From NCBI GenBank assembly GCA_013178285.1, contig JABLXD010000001.1, forward strand, positions 1 through 64,000: a DNA stretch of 64,000 nt. Direction: 5' to 3'. Positions 26,956 to 35,918 of the stretch are shown piece by piece (positions within the stretch are counted from its first letter, which is position 1; every line of letters starts with the position of its first letter). The notes under the pieces were generated by a model that was given only the letters and a program-made list of their open reading frames with translations, was not told the DNA's origin and made no database searches. This DNA comes from Methanofastidiosum sp. Its GTDB lineage: Archaea > Methanobacteriota_B > Thermococci > Methanofastidiosales > Methanofastidiosaceae. The position numbers were made by a program, and so were the translations under genes.

Positions 26956-27000
26956 TCTATCACCGTCCCGGCCAATGTATTTTTTACCATCATTTACTAA

Positions 27001-27073
27001 TATAGGGATTTTGTAACATTGTCATGGGAGAAATGCCAAATTTGTAGGAACAAAGGTATATAATATATATAAA
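27001..27073. promoter_or_regulatory. divergent promoter region with two copies of the shared element (copies 3 and 4)
   Basis: TAGGGATTTTGTAACATTGTCAT (about 27003-27025) faces the minus-strand gene at 26955. TTGTAGGAACAAAGGTATA (27042-27060) runs directly into the TATA box TATAATATATATAAAC (27059-27074) for the winged-helix gene at 27129. The placement against the TATA box of the regulator gene suggests autoregulation. Confidence 0.5.
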
Positions 27074-27128
27074 CAAATGTTAATGACTGTTGTTATAGTT
27101 ATATTTTACAGCCTTTCTAGGTAATCCC

Positions 27129-27419
27129 ATGAATACTGAGTATAGAACAAGTAACGTCATAATCCTGAACATATTGGAATGTGTCTTGAAGAAAAGTTCA
27201 TGTAACAATGACGTTCTAAAGTCCCACATACTTCAGTACGCAAACATGAAGACAACAATGGCCGAGAGATACCTTAAGGTCTTGGAAGATGCTGGGTATC
27301 TAACAAAAGAGGAAAAAGATTGGGGAAAAAGAAAGGTAATCTGTTATAGGGCAACTGAGAAAGGCATTGAAAGGTACAAGTGGTTTTGTAAAATTAATGA
27401 AGAGCTTGGAGGAGTATGA
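27129..27419 (+). CDS. winged-helix DNA-binding regulator (HTH_45-like), copy 1
   Basis: 96 residues, a single compact winged helix: NVIILNILECVLKK (helix 1), LKSHILQYANMKTTMAERYLKVLEDAGYL (HTH with recognition helix), then RKVICYRATEKGIERYKWF (wing and last helix). The paralogue at 33230 has the same length and is similar along its whole length. The stop is immediately followed by the ATG of a two-TM membrane protein. The shared element in its own promoter makes it a candidate regulator of this region. The target is inferred, not shown. Confidence 0.8.
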   Translation: MNTEYRTSNVIILNILECVLKKSSCNNDVLKSHILQYANMKTTMAERYLKVLEDAGYLTKEEKDWGKRKVICYRATEKGIERYKWFCKINEELGGV

Positions 27420-27803
27420 ATGGAAGAAAGTTTTACTAATCTTCTCTACGGACTTATCGACTATATGGAAAAAGAGAAGAAAAAATTATATTTAGCGGTA
27501 GTATTCACTTTGATAATAGTCCAGATTGGACTTTTAATAAACATTGGGACATATCTATCAATGAGGTACCATATTGAGTTCCTAATGCGCATAATGAGAG
27601 TATTTGATTTTGGTCCCAGAGGCTCTCCTCCATTCTTTGTAATCTTAAACTTTATCTCCTCGCTAGTTATCATCTACGGTGGAGTAAAGATCCTCTTGTT
27701 CCTAAGGCAATGGGAACACAAACTGAAGAATATAAGGGAATTTGAAAAAGAGACATTTGAAGATGTCATGAAAGGACAGATAATAGAAGAGGAAAAAATC
27801 TAA
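27420..27803 (+). CDS. two-TM membrane protein paired with the winged-helix regulator, copy 1
   Basis: 127 residues. A short amphipathic N-terminus (LLYGLIDYMEKEKKKLYLA), TM1 (about 23-45), an extracellular stretch of about 30 residues, TM2 (about 77-97), and a charged cytoplasmic helix. GGAGGAG seven bases before the ATG and zero spacing to the regulator gene indicate cotranslation. The paralogue at 33520 sits behind the second regulator. Such a pair suggests a membrane sensor or anti-regulator that controls the DNA-binding partner; this is inference from the duplicated arrangement. Confidence 0.75.
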   Translation: MEESFTNLLYGLIDYMEKEKKKLYLAVVFTLIIVQIGLLINIGTYLSMRYHIEFLMRIMRVFDFGPRGSPPFFVILNFISSLVIIYGGVKILLFLRQWEHKLKNIREFEKETFEDVMKGQIIEEEKI

Positions 27804-28087
27804 GACTTGTGAATTTCATTTTTTATTATATCCTCAATCTGAATTTTTATAGAGTCTATAATCTTCTTTCTTAAGAAAAGGCAGTCTGTGGAGATCTCTT
27901 TTCTAATCTTAGAAAGTATTTCCTCATTGCATTCCTTTTTGTAATCCTCAATTCTTTCTGAGATCCGAGTAAGCTCTCTCTTCAAAGCTGAAACGTCAAC
28001 TCCCTGCTCTTCAAGCTTCTTTATTGATAATCTAAATTGAGAGAGTGTGTCCAATATCTCATTTAATCCTGAATTATTTATTTCCAT
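27800..28087 (-). CDS. small coiled-coil protein with GVDVS motif, last gene of ABC operon
   Basis: 95 residues, all-helical, charged, without signal or TM. LEEQGVDVSALKRELTRISERIEDY resembles segments of the proteins at 25704 and 26698. It begins 2 bp after the permease stop and so belongs to the CARDB/ABC operon (33024 to 27800, minus strand). It may be a cytoplasmic accessory of the transporter; no family recognised. The 3' end meets the convergent two-TM gene with a 4-bp overlap. Confidence 0.65.
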   Translation of the reverse strand: MEINNSGLNEILDTLSQFRLSIKKLEEQGVDVSALKRELTRISERIEDYKKECNEEILSKIRKEISTDCLFLRKKIIDSIKIQIEDIIKNEIHKS

Positions 28088-28089
28088 AT

Positions 28090-31029
28090 CTATTCGTACC
28101 TTAAAACACTTAGTGGCCTAATTTTAACTATATTATAAGCTGGTATAATAGATGCAAATACTGATATCAATACAGACAAACCTATTAATTCTACCATAAA
28201 TATAAGGCTTATGATTGATTTATCGAGCCCTAAAAACATGGACATTAGTTGTGATGCGAGATAGAGCACCAAGAGGGAAGTAAATCCTCCTGTAAGGCCT
28301 GCCGAGATATTTTCTATGGCGATATTCTTTAATACACTCCTATTCCTTGCACCAATTGCCTTCATGATGGCAAATTCTCTTTTCCTGTCGAGTGTTGATA
28401 TGTACATCATATTTGCAATCACGATAACTGCTACGAATAGAGAAAACGATGCAATAATAGATATTGGTATAAGGACCTGGTCAATTATTCTTGTAACCAT
28501 TTCCTGTATTCTTGATACCTCAAATATCCTGTAGTCGGGAAACATCAAACTAAGTTTTTTCATGGCAATTTCTTCGTACCCTTCTTCTGCATCAATAGCC
28601 AGTGTATAAGTATATATTCCAGAGAAACTATCTTTCAGAGAACTATAAGGGATTATTATATTTGCCTCAAGATTAAAGGGCCCTTCTCTAATTTCTCTTA
28701 CTTCAAATGTCTTGGTCTGCTCATTTAATTCCAATGATATTGTGTCCCCAACTTTAAGCCCGGTTAAGTTAGATAGGGCTTTAGAGATAATGACTGAGTT
28801 ATCCTCGTAGATTGGAAAATATTCATTTTCAAGTCCGTTTCCAACAATATTTACCGTAACAGATGACGTTGCTACTTCACTGCCGTTTAATTCAATGATG
28901 TTAAAATCCTTGTTATTGGATGTTTTCCTGATTCTTTCAACTGTTTCATATGAAGTCATGAGCCCAAGGTTTGTTGATCCCCCTCCCCCTGGTCCAAAAG
29001 TTGATGTCTGTGTGTACAATCCGACGACCGTCATCTCAATGGGATAATCTTGATATTTAAAAAGGATCTTATCTCCAACTTTTATTCCAAAGTAGTTTGC
29101 CCCCCTAGAGGTAATTATAATATTGTTCCTTCCTATATCTTCTTCACTAAGTAGCCTTCCAGAAACAATCTGCTGATTAACAATATCTTTTCCAATATTC
29201 TGCCCAGAAATGGAGACACCAGCCATGTACCTATCTTCCACAAACTCCCGATCTTCATCTGACATGCGATAAAGATAATTACTAATCGGTCGCCCGTTAA
29301 TACTTTCTATGTAGCAGTCGGAAATACTAATGGAGTATCTATAAATATTAGATATGCCCTCGGTGAGCAAGATTCTCTCTTCTACCTGTTTTATAGTAGA
29401 TTCAGGTATTGACATGATTTGCATATCATAGTTTAAGTTGTTTGAAAGGCTCTCACTGACAGAAGATTTTACACTCTCCCCTGCAATTAGGACCGCACCT
29501 ACCGTTCCAAGGCCAATTGAAATTGCTAGTAGGGCTGTTGCTATTGTCCAGCAGTTTCTCTCAAGATTTTTAAGGGCCATTTTTATAGAAAGAAATCCAA
29601 AAGTAGGGATATGTGATATTGCCTTGACAAGATATCTACAAAATATCGTGAATCCTAGCATTATTATAATCATAACATAGATTATGAGAACTAAAGACCA
29701 TGAGTTGAGATTGATATTAATGATGGCTCCAAAGATTAGGAGAGCTAAAATGGTAATAATAAAAAATCCAATATCTTTGTAAAATGGATCATCACCTTCC
29801 ATATCCTTCAATACTATTATAGGTCTAATCCGGCTACCTATATATGCAGGCAAAAGCTGGAAAACCATTGTAGAAAAGAGGCCCAATAAAAATCCATATA
29901 ACAGCGTATCAGTATTAATTGTCCATATAAGGGATGTTCTAAAAATACTGCTGGCTACAACTGCAAGTTGTTTTGAAAGTAAGATTCCAAGAACTACACC
30001 TGCAGAACTTCCTATCAATCCGAGAAGAAGTGCTTCAACTATGAAAAAGAAGATCACATTGATATTCTTTATTCCAATAGCTTTCATTATGCCTATTTCT
30101 TTCTTCCTCTCTTTCATGGAAATGTACATTGTAGTTATGATCCCTAGACCTCCAACTAGAAGCGCCACTATTCCAGATAACTTAAAAAAAGTGAATACAA
30201 TTTCTAATGAACTAAGAGTGTTTTCGCTCTGTTCTATGTATGTCGTCGTCCTGATGTTATATTTCTCCCTCTCATTTAGCTCAGATTCAATAAGATTAAC
30301 TGTATCTTCCATTAAATAATCATTTTGAGTCCTTATAACTATTTGACTTGGTGGATTTTCATTAACATCATAATTGAACAATTCCTTAAAAGAGGCCATT
30401 TCCATGTAGGCATAGTCACTAATGTCTCCGGTGCCTGTAGAAACTACCCCTGCTATGTTTAGTTCAACTAATTGATCATCAATAATTACTAGTATAGTAC
30501 TGCCACTTTCAAGACCTAGATTATCTGAAAGTGTATCTGTTATTAAAATGTCATTAGTATCCTGAAATAGTAGGCTATAGTCCCCTACATTAGGCTCAAT
30601 AGTAATTATCTCACCATAAAGGGGATACACACCCGGATCAATAGCTACAAATCTTATCATTGTTGGCTCATCTGAATCTGTAACAGCCATACCATTAAGA
30701 GTATAGGTATATTCTTCTATAGTTCCAGCGTCTTTTAATCCAGAGAGAAAATCTTCAATTAGATCAAAATCTATAGTCGTTGTTGTTGTGCCCATTCCAG
30801 GCCCTTGAAACCCTCCTCCTCGCAAATTAAGCCTTAGATCTCCACCAAGATCACTCTTGACCGTCCCCGATATGGTATACTCTGCTGAATAGCTTACAAT
30901 GCCTATGGCTATAATCGCTGCAACACTTAGGGAAATAGCCAATAGAGAGAAGAGTGTCTTTTGCTTTCTTCTTAGAAGCGAACTAGAGGCATATTTAAAA
31001 TAAATGCCAATTCTAGAGATGAGGCCCAT
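28090..31029 (-). CDS. ABC transporter permease, duplicated MacB/FtsX type
   Basis: 979 residues. The order is: TM helix (about 25-48), periplasmic-core-like extracellular domain (about 50-260), FtsX block of three TMs (about 270-400, with SMKERKKEIGIMKAIG between helices), two further TMs, then a second TM/extracellular domain/FtsX unit (second KREFAIMKAIG near 895). The repeated KxxxIMKAIGxxN loop is the coupling signature of FtsX permeases. Proteins of this type do mechanotransmission or export of lipoproteins or other envelope substrates rather than classical import. It overlaps the ATPase gene by 17 bp and is read with the CARDB membrane protein. Confidence 0.88.
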   Translation of the reverse strand: MGLISRIGIYFKYASSSLLRRKQKTLFSLLAISLSVAAIIAIGIVSYSAEYTISGTVKSDLGGDLRLNLRGGGFQGPGMGTTTTTIDFDLIEDFLSGLKDAGTIEEYTYTLNGMAVTDSDEPTMIRFVAIDPGVYPLYGEIITIEPNVGDYSLLFQDTNDILITDTLSDNLGLESGSTILVIIDDQLVELNIAGVVSTGTGDISDYAYMEMASFKELFNYDVNENPPSQIVIRTQNDYLMEDTVNLIESELNEREKYNIRTTTYIEQSENTLSSLEIVFTFFKLSGIVALLVGGLGIITTMYISMKERKKEIGIMKAIGIKNINVIFFFIVEALLLGLIGSSAGVVLGILLSKQLAVVASSIFRTSLIWTINTDTLLYGFLLGLFSTMVFQLLPAYIGSRIRPIIVLKDMEGDDPFYKDIGFFIITILALLIFGAIININLNSWSLVLIIYVMIIIMLGFTIFCRYLVKAISHIPTFGFLSIKMALKNLERNCWTIATALLAISIGLGTVGAVLIAGESVKSSVSESLSNNLNYDMQIMSIPESTIKQVEERILLTEGISNIYRYSISISDCYIESINGRPISNYLYRMSDEDREFVEDRYMAGVSISGQNIGKDIVNQQIVSGRLLSEEDIGRNNIIITSRGANYFGIKVGDKILFKYQDYPIEMTVVGLYTQTSTFGPGGGGSTNLGLMTSYETVERIRKTSNNKDFNIIELNGSEVATSSVTVNIVGNGLENEYFPIYEDNSVIISKALSNLTGLKVGDTISLELNEQTKTFEVREIREGPFNLEANIIIPYSSLKDSFSGIYTYTLAIDAEEGYEEIAMKKLSLMFPDYRIFEVSRIQEMVTRIIDQVLIPISIIASFSLFVAVIVIANMMYISTLDRKREFAIMKAIGARNRSVLKNIAIENISAGLTGGFTSLLVLYLASQLMSMFLGLDKSIISLIFMVELIGLSVLISVFASIIPAYNIVKIRPLSVLRYE

Positions 31030-31699
31030 GGTTGGATACCTCTCTTATTTTCCCATCCCTGATGTAGATTATCCTGTCAGCTATTTTAGCAACTTCATCT
31101 GAGTGAGTCACAAGAAAAATAGTTGTTCCAAATTCTTCTCTCAATTTTTCGAATAGGTGCAATACCTTTACTTCAGTCTTAGAATCAAGATTTCCTGTAG
31201 GTTCGTCACCAAAGAGTATTTTTGGATTATTGATTAAGGCCCTTGCTATGGCAACTCTTTGCTGTTCACCGCCGCTCATCTCTGTAGGTTTGTTGTTTCT
31301 CCTATGGCCCAGACCAACAATTTCAATTAGCTCATTCGGATCTTTCTTTTTTCCATTTGTAAAATAAGAAGGCAGCGCTATATTTTCTAAAGCAGTCAAT
31401 GTCGATACAAGATTGTATGCCTGAAAAACAAATCCAATTTTTGTCCCTCTAATCTCGGCAAGTTTACTTTCAGGGAGTCTTGTGATATCAATGCCATCGA
31501 TTAATATGCTTCCTGATGTAGGTAAATCAAGTCCCCCAAGTATTCCAAGGAGCGTACTCTTTCCAGAGCCTGATGGCCCCATAAGCGCAACTATCTCGCC
31601 AGAGCCCACTGTGAGATCTATGCCCCTAAGTATGGGCACTTCTGTACTCCCTAAGTTATAGGATTTGTAAATACCTCTCGCCTCGATTACGTTTTTCAT
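31013..31699 (-). CDS. ABC transporter ATP-binding protein (MacB/LolD type)
   Basis: 228 residues. Walker A GPSGSGKSTLLG, Q-loop FVFQAYNLVSTLTALENIALP, signature MSGGEQQRVAIARAL, Walker B ILFGDEPTGNLDS and H-loop LVTHSDEVA are all intact. LDS after the Walker B Glu and the Q-loop context are typical of MacB/LolD ATPases that drive FtsX-type permeases. AAGGTGGAT before the ATG at 31699 supports that start over a TTG at 31714. It overlaps the permease gene. Confidence 0.93.
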   Translation of the reverse strand: MKNVIEARGIYKSYNLGSTEVPILRGIDLTVGSGEIVALMGPSGSGKSTLLGILGGLDLPTSGSILIDGIDITRLPESKLAEIRGTKIGFVFQAYNLVSTLTALENIALPSYFTNGKKKDPNELIEIVGLGHRRNNKPTEMSGGEQQRVAIARALINNPKILFGDEPTGNLDSKTEVKVLHLFEKLREEFGTTIFLVTHSDEVAKIADRIIYIRDGKIREVSNHGPHL

Positions 31700-31716
31700 G
31701 TAATCCACCTTCAATT

Positions 31717-33024
31717 TCAGTGCTCTTCTGGAGTTGGAGGTACAACTTCTTTCTTGGATTTCTTTTTCTTTCTATAGATCAAGCCGCCTGCTATTGCAGC
31801 TACTAGAACAATTATGGCTGAAACTATTGGAATTATAGGTATAGTTGGAGAGGATTGTGTTCTAGCAAATGGAACACCGCCCTGTTGTCTTGATCCAGAA
31901 GATGTCTGTGGTGAACTGGATGAAGAGGTACTTCCAGCCCCTGGAGGTCCTGAACCGATGGATAGGGTAAATTCCCTTTCAGATTTGAACTCGCCCTGAC
32001 TATCAATATAAGTTACTATTAATTTGCAAGGAACCGTTCCCATAGTTTGTGCTGTGTTAAGGTAAAATACCCCATTTGCATAATCATTTTTCTCTATTTT
32101 TCCAAGAAATGCTTGAGGATTTCCAGTGAACTTGGAATCCAATTGAAGCTTAACGTTATCAGCGTCGGCCGTCCCAATATTTTCAATCTTTAGAGTCAAA
32201 ACAAAATCTGAGCCTGGAGAGAGGGTAGAAGGATTTGTGGAGATCCTGCCAATTTCTAGCTTTGGTTTACCAACTATTAGAAGGCCTATCTCTTCATTCT
32301 GCGTATATTTATTTCCCAATGCATCTTCAAATTCTAAGGTCAGGCTCATCTTTTGATTTCTTGGGGCCAAGTTTTTATCTATGGCAATATTGAAAACTGG
32401 CCTTGCATAAGAGCCTGCACGGATATTGGTAAAAGTTTCACTTAGTGAAGAGCTAACAGGGATGATATTGTCATTATTGGTATTAAGTGTCACCTTGGCA
32501 TTCTTGATATCATTCCCGCCAGAATTCTTCAAATTAATAGCAAGATCAAATATGTCCCCAGGGTTAACAGTGGCGTTGCTCACACCGTCAATTGTGACAG
32601 AATCAACTTTTAGAACAGTCTGCCCCACCACTTTTATTTCAACTTCATCCATGAAAGTGCCTACATTAGTAACTATCCTTACCGGTACTGTGTATGTCCC
32701 GTATTTTGCACCGCCGTCAACGTTGACTGTGAAATAAGCGGTAACAAGGGTGTCTGTTAAATTTCCTATATGAAACTCGTTTGAGTTCTCACTTGATTTT
32801 GAGAAAGGATATGAAAGGTCTAGATACGCCTTGACATTGGAAAAGTCAGTTGAAATTTTATTATTAATTCTTATAGTAATTTGATTGTTTTCTGTTCCTG
32901 CATAAAGTGTCGATCCACCAGAGATTTCTGCTTCTATATCTTTTTCTTCTTCAGAAAAAACTTGGGCCATACTGGCCGTTGAGATTAGGACTAATGTGAT
33001 AAATAAAATCGGAATAATTTTCAT
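31717..33024 (-). CDS. CARDB/COG1361-type membrane-anchored extracellular protein
   Basis: 435 residues. A signal peptide (LFITLVLISTASMAQVFS) is followed by three Ig-like domains: about 30-135, about 138-255, and about 258-360 (GKPKLEIGRISTNPSTLSPGSDFVLTLKIENIGTADADNVKL is CARDB-like). A Ser/Gln-rich linker, one TM (IPIIPIVSAIIVLVAAIAGGLIY) and a KKKKSKKE tail end the protein. As the first gene of the ABC operon it probably serves as the extracellular partner of the FtsX-type permease, like adaptor subunits of MacB systems. The promoter carries the shared element at 33084-33123. Confidence 0.82.
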   Translation of the reverse strand: MKIIPILFITLVLISTASMAQVFSEEEKDIEAEISGGSTLYAGTENNQITIRINNKISTDFSNVKAYLDLSYPFSKSSENSNEFHIGNLTDTLVTAYFTVNVDGGAKYGTYTVPVRIVTNVGTFMDEVEIKVVGQTVLKVDSVTIDGVSNATVNPGDIFDLAINLKNSGGNDIKNAKVTLNTNNDNIIPVSSSLSETFTNIRAGSYARPVFNIAIDKNLAPRNQKMSLTLEFEDALGNKYTQNEEIGLLIVGKPKLEIGRISTNPSTLSPGSDFVLTLKIENIGTADADNVKLQLDSKFTGNPQAFLGKIEKNDYANGVFYLNTAQTMGTVPCKLIVTYIDSQGEFKSEREFTLSIGSGPPGAGSTSSSSSPQTSSGSRQQGGVPFARTQSSPTIPIIPIVSAIIVLVAAIAGGLIYRKKKKSKKEVVPPTPEEH

Positions 33025-33083
33025 GTAATACCTCCGTTATGTACCTTATATCGTAAAACGTTAAATTACATATAAAGACATTA

Positions 33084-33123
33084 TGCACCAGAAAAACGAT
33101 ACAAAGTCATATAACTTTGGTAT
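33084..33123. promoter_or_regulatory. shared upstream element of the 26-36 kb envelope genes (copy 5)
   Basis: TGCACCAGAA (33084-33093), then CAAAGTCATATAACTTTG (33102-33119), an inverted repeat with CAAAG/CTTTG arms, then GTAT. It lies between the ABC operon (start 33024, TATA-like CTTTATATGT on the minus strand at about 33068-33077) and the second winged-helix gene. A related GTTACAAATATATAAGG (33172-33188) overlaps the likely TATA box of that gene. Confidence 0.55.
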
Positions 33124-33229
33124 ATTAGTCCTTTAAAGCTTTTTTATATAGTAATATAGGATTTAAAATCCGTTACAAATATATAAGGCCGCCTTGATTA
33201 TTCTCTATATTTATGAGAAGGATAAGGTC

Positions 33230-33520
33230 ATGAACAACAATTACAGGAACAGCAATCAGATAATACTGAAAATATTGGAGTGTATACTCAAAAAGAAGTC
33301 TACACAAGGAAAGGTCCTAAAGACCCACATAATGCAGTATGCAAATCTAAAGACAACTATGGCCGAGAAATATCTAAACTCATTGGAGAACGCAGATTAT
33401 ATCAAAAGAATAGAGGATACTTGGGGAAAAAGAACCGTGATCTATTATGATATCACTGAAAAAGGAATCGAGAGGTATAGGTGGTTTTCAAAAATTGATG
33501 GAGAGCTGGAGGGAGTCTAG
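33230..33520 (+). CDS. winged-helix DNA-binding regulator (HTH_45-like), copy 2
   Basis: 96 residues from the ATG at 33230 (AAGGT upstream), the same length as the copy at 27129. LKTHIMQYANLKTTMAEKYLNSLENADYI is the HTH and WGKRTVIYYDITEKGIERYRWF the wing. The recognition-helix segment is nearly identical between copies, so both probably bind the same DNA element. The stop overlaps the GTG of the two-TM gene by one base. Confidence 0.8.
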   Translation: MNNNYRNSNQIILKILECILKKKSTQGKVLKTHIMQYANLKTTMAEKYLNSLENADYIKRIEDTWGKRTVIYYDITEKGIERYRWFSKIDGELEGV

Positions 33521-33912
33521 TGGAGGATAGTTCAATTAGCGTTTTGTATGACCTCATTAGTTACATGGAGCGAGAAAGAAAGAGACTACGTCTTGCCACA
33601 ATAATAGTCCTGCTATTGGTCCCGATAGGCCTAACATGGAACGCCATCTCACTTTTTTCAATTCTGACTGAGGATCAACTTATTATGAAATATGCTGTGG
33701 ATTTGACAACAACACTTGGTATTGGAAGGCACAGTATATTCCTGATAATTTTGATTTCAAACATTGCAACCTCAATAGGCCTTGTATACCTTGGAGCGAG
33801 GAATCTATCATTCTTAAACTCCTGGGGAAAGAAGCTTGATAAGATAGAGGGCATTGAAAAAAAGATATATGATGAAGTAATAAAAGATGAAAAGATTTCT
33901 GGAGAAGAATAG
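33520..33912 (+). CDS. two-TM membrane protein paired with the winged-helix regulator, copy 2
   Basis: 130 residues from a GTG start, with GGAGGGAG just before. The layout is the same as in the 27420 protein: a YDLISYMERERKRL segment, TM1 (about 25-47), an extracellular loop, TM2 (about 74-95) and a charged cytoplasmic helix (SWGKKLDKIEGIEKK). Sequence similarity to copy 1 is clear at the N-terminus and after TM2 and weaker in the loop. That is what one would expect if the loop senses different signals while the cytoplasmic contacts stay constant; this is inference. Confidence 0.73.
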   Translation: MEDSSISVLYDLISYMERERKRLRLATIIVLLLVPIGLTWNAISLFSILTEDQLIMKYAVDLTTTLGIGRHSIFLIILISNIATSIGLVYLGARNLSFLNSWGKKLDKIEGIEKKIYDEVIKDEKISGEE

Positions 33913-33915
33913 ATA

Positions 33916-35832
33916 TTATAGATAGTGCCTTGAAAAGGTTATGAAGTCATCTATTGTTCTATTAAGTGAATCTGAATCTTTTCCGCCAACAATCACAATT
34001 CTCTTCCCATAAAGGCCGAACTCGATGAACTCCCATTCCCCATGAGAGGTGCTCCACTTTATCTTTGTAAATCCGGTATTATAAAGTTCATCAATTAAAA
34101 TATTGTCAATTTCATTTCCAATCAAAATAAAATTCTTCTTTATTTTATCCAATTGTGTGACTTCCCTATCAAGCTTGACTATGGCAGAAGGATCAATCTT
34201 TATTGTTTTATCATACGTAATCGTTCTAATAACAACATCCTGGGATACTTCTAGGCTCACTCCGTCTTTATCTATATTTTCATATTTTGGATCTGTTATT
34301 TTAATGTCAAAGTATCCATTTGGACCTTTTAAAACAATAGGCTCACAGCATTCAAGATCTATCTTATCGCAGAGAACAACTTCAATGCCATCGTAATTAC
34401 ATTTCTTAAATCTTGGGTGCGAAGCGTTTATATCAAGAAAGTCATCGCACGTGCCATATATTCCATCTTTTCCAGGATTTATATATACTGGAGAATTCAT
34501 TGGGGGGAACTTAATTGAAGCGTTGCACTCTTCTGTTAGAGATTCATAAACGGGAATATTTTTCTCTGATGAAGATATATTACCATCTAAATTGATATCA
34601 ACTCCTCTTTCAATAATATTCTCAACATAATTAACTACCCTTAAGCTGTAGTTATTTGGATTTGTCAAGAAAGGTTCACAACAAGAGGTATCATAAATTA
34701 CTCCAAAGTCCTTTAGAGAGTATACATTAAACTCTGCAAGGTATTCTCCATTTGCACCTTCAAATACTTTTATCCCGTCAATATAAAATGTCGGAAAAGA
34801 CCATACGGCTTCCTCCACCCCATCAATTAGCATGTATTCCTTTTCAACTATATAGTAAGGATCATTTTCATAGTTATTAGAAGAGTTCAATGAGAAAGAG
34901 TTATTTCCTCCATTTGGATCGCATTTCGAAGGATTGCAACTGCAACATGATCCGTTGGCATCCATTACCATTACGAACTGCTCATTTCTTCCCTTAAAGT
35001 CAGAAACTTCTAGAAAAACTTTGTATTCGCCTGAAAATGTCCCCGAACTTGGAACTTTGAACTTATCCCCAGAAGATGTTTCTTCCGTCTGCTGACCCTG
35101 AATATCGAGAAGATTTACAGTGTACCATCCAAAATCTTTTCTCTGGCCAACTTTTAGTATAACACCATTGCTCATCTGCCTTGTTCCGTAGACAAAGTAT
35201 TTCAAACGAACATTTCCTTCACTGTCCCTGAAATCACCGTTACGCAAAAGGTAATAGTAGTCATCAAAGAACTTGATTTTCTGTGAGGAAGATAGTATCT
35301 CTATGTTAAAATCACAGTTCCATAAACTTGATGTGGATTGTTTTGGGATATTTACAACACGATAGATAGTTCCTGATGAATTGAAGTCGATGCAATAATC
35401 CTTTGGAGTGTCAGTGTCCCCCATCACCAATAATATTTCTTCATGTAACGAATCTGGGTCATACTTATTATTTTCACTGTCTTTATTTGAATACCATAGA
35501 GAAGTAAGGCCATCTGCAAATTGAAATCCATTGACATATGAGTACAAAGGATCTATGGCAACTATATCGCCATAGCTCACATTATCAATTGTTGCTGAAT
35601 AGTATTCAGATCTTTCAATTTCAGTGCTCTTTGTGTAGTAATTTGCAATAAGCGATGCAAGTTTGGATGCTTGGATGACTTCATTTGAGGATGCATTTGA
35701 TCCAAGCACAATCATTGCATCTACACCATCTTCACCATAGAAGAAATCATTTCCAAATGGTGCAGCCAGTGCACTATTATAGAAGGAAATAAATATAATT
35801 ACAGTTAGGAATATTACGACTTTTTTTATCAA
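33916..35832 (-). CDS. S-layer-like secreted protein
   Basis: About 638 residues. A signal peptide (VVIFLTVIIFISFYNSALAA) is followed by DAMIVLGSNASSNEVIQASKLASLIANYY, which resembles the N-terminal domain of methanogen S-layer proteins. The end (KKNFILIGNEIDNILIDEL ... GKRIVIVGGKDSDSLNRTIDDFI) resembles their C-terminal domain. Between lie beta-rich segments with paired cysteines (CCSCNPSKC, CCEPF, CCEPI) and many N-x-S/T sites. The frame opens with TTG at 35844, but GGTGG is correctly spaced only for the TTG at 35832. It could be a secondary S-layer protein. The promoter carries the shared element. Confidence 0.65.
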   Translation of the reverse strand: MIKKVVIFLTVIIFISFYNSALAAPFGNDFFYGEDGVDAMIVLGSNASSNEVIQASKLASLIANYYTKSTEIERSEYYSATIDNVSYGDIVAIDPLYSYVNGFQFADGLTSLWYSNKDSENNKYDPDSLHEEILLVMGDTDTPKDYCIDFNSSGTIYRVVNIPKQSTSSLWNCDFNIEILSSSQKIKFFDDYYYLLRNGDFRDSEGNVRLKYFVYGTRQMSNGVILKVGQRKDFGWYTVNLLDIQGQQTEETSSGDKFKVPSSGTFSGEYKVFLEVSDFKGRNEQFVMVMDANGSCCSCNPSKCDPNGGNNSFSLNSSNNYENDPYYIVEKEYMLIDGVEEAVWSFPTFYIDGIKVFEGANGEYLAEFNVYSLKDFGVIYDTSCCEPFLTNPNNYSLRVVNYVENIIERGVDINLDGNISSSEKNIPVYESLTEECNASIKFPPMNSPVYINPGKDGIYGTCDDFLDINASHPRFKKCNYDGIEVVLCDKIDLECCEPIVLKGPNGYFDIKITDPKYENIDKDGVSLEVSQDVVIRTITYDKTIKIDPSAIVKLDREVTQLDKIKKNFILIGNEIDNILIDELYNTGFTKIKWSTSHGEWEFIEFGLYGKRIVIVGGKDSDSLNRTIDDFITFSRHYL

Positions 35833-35918
35833 ACTGGCCACCAATTAACAGATGTAATACAATTATTATAGTGTAAGTTAAATGTATCTATAAAGGCATT
35901 ATGTAATTTAATAATAAT

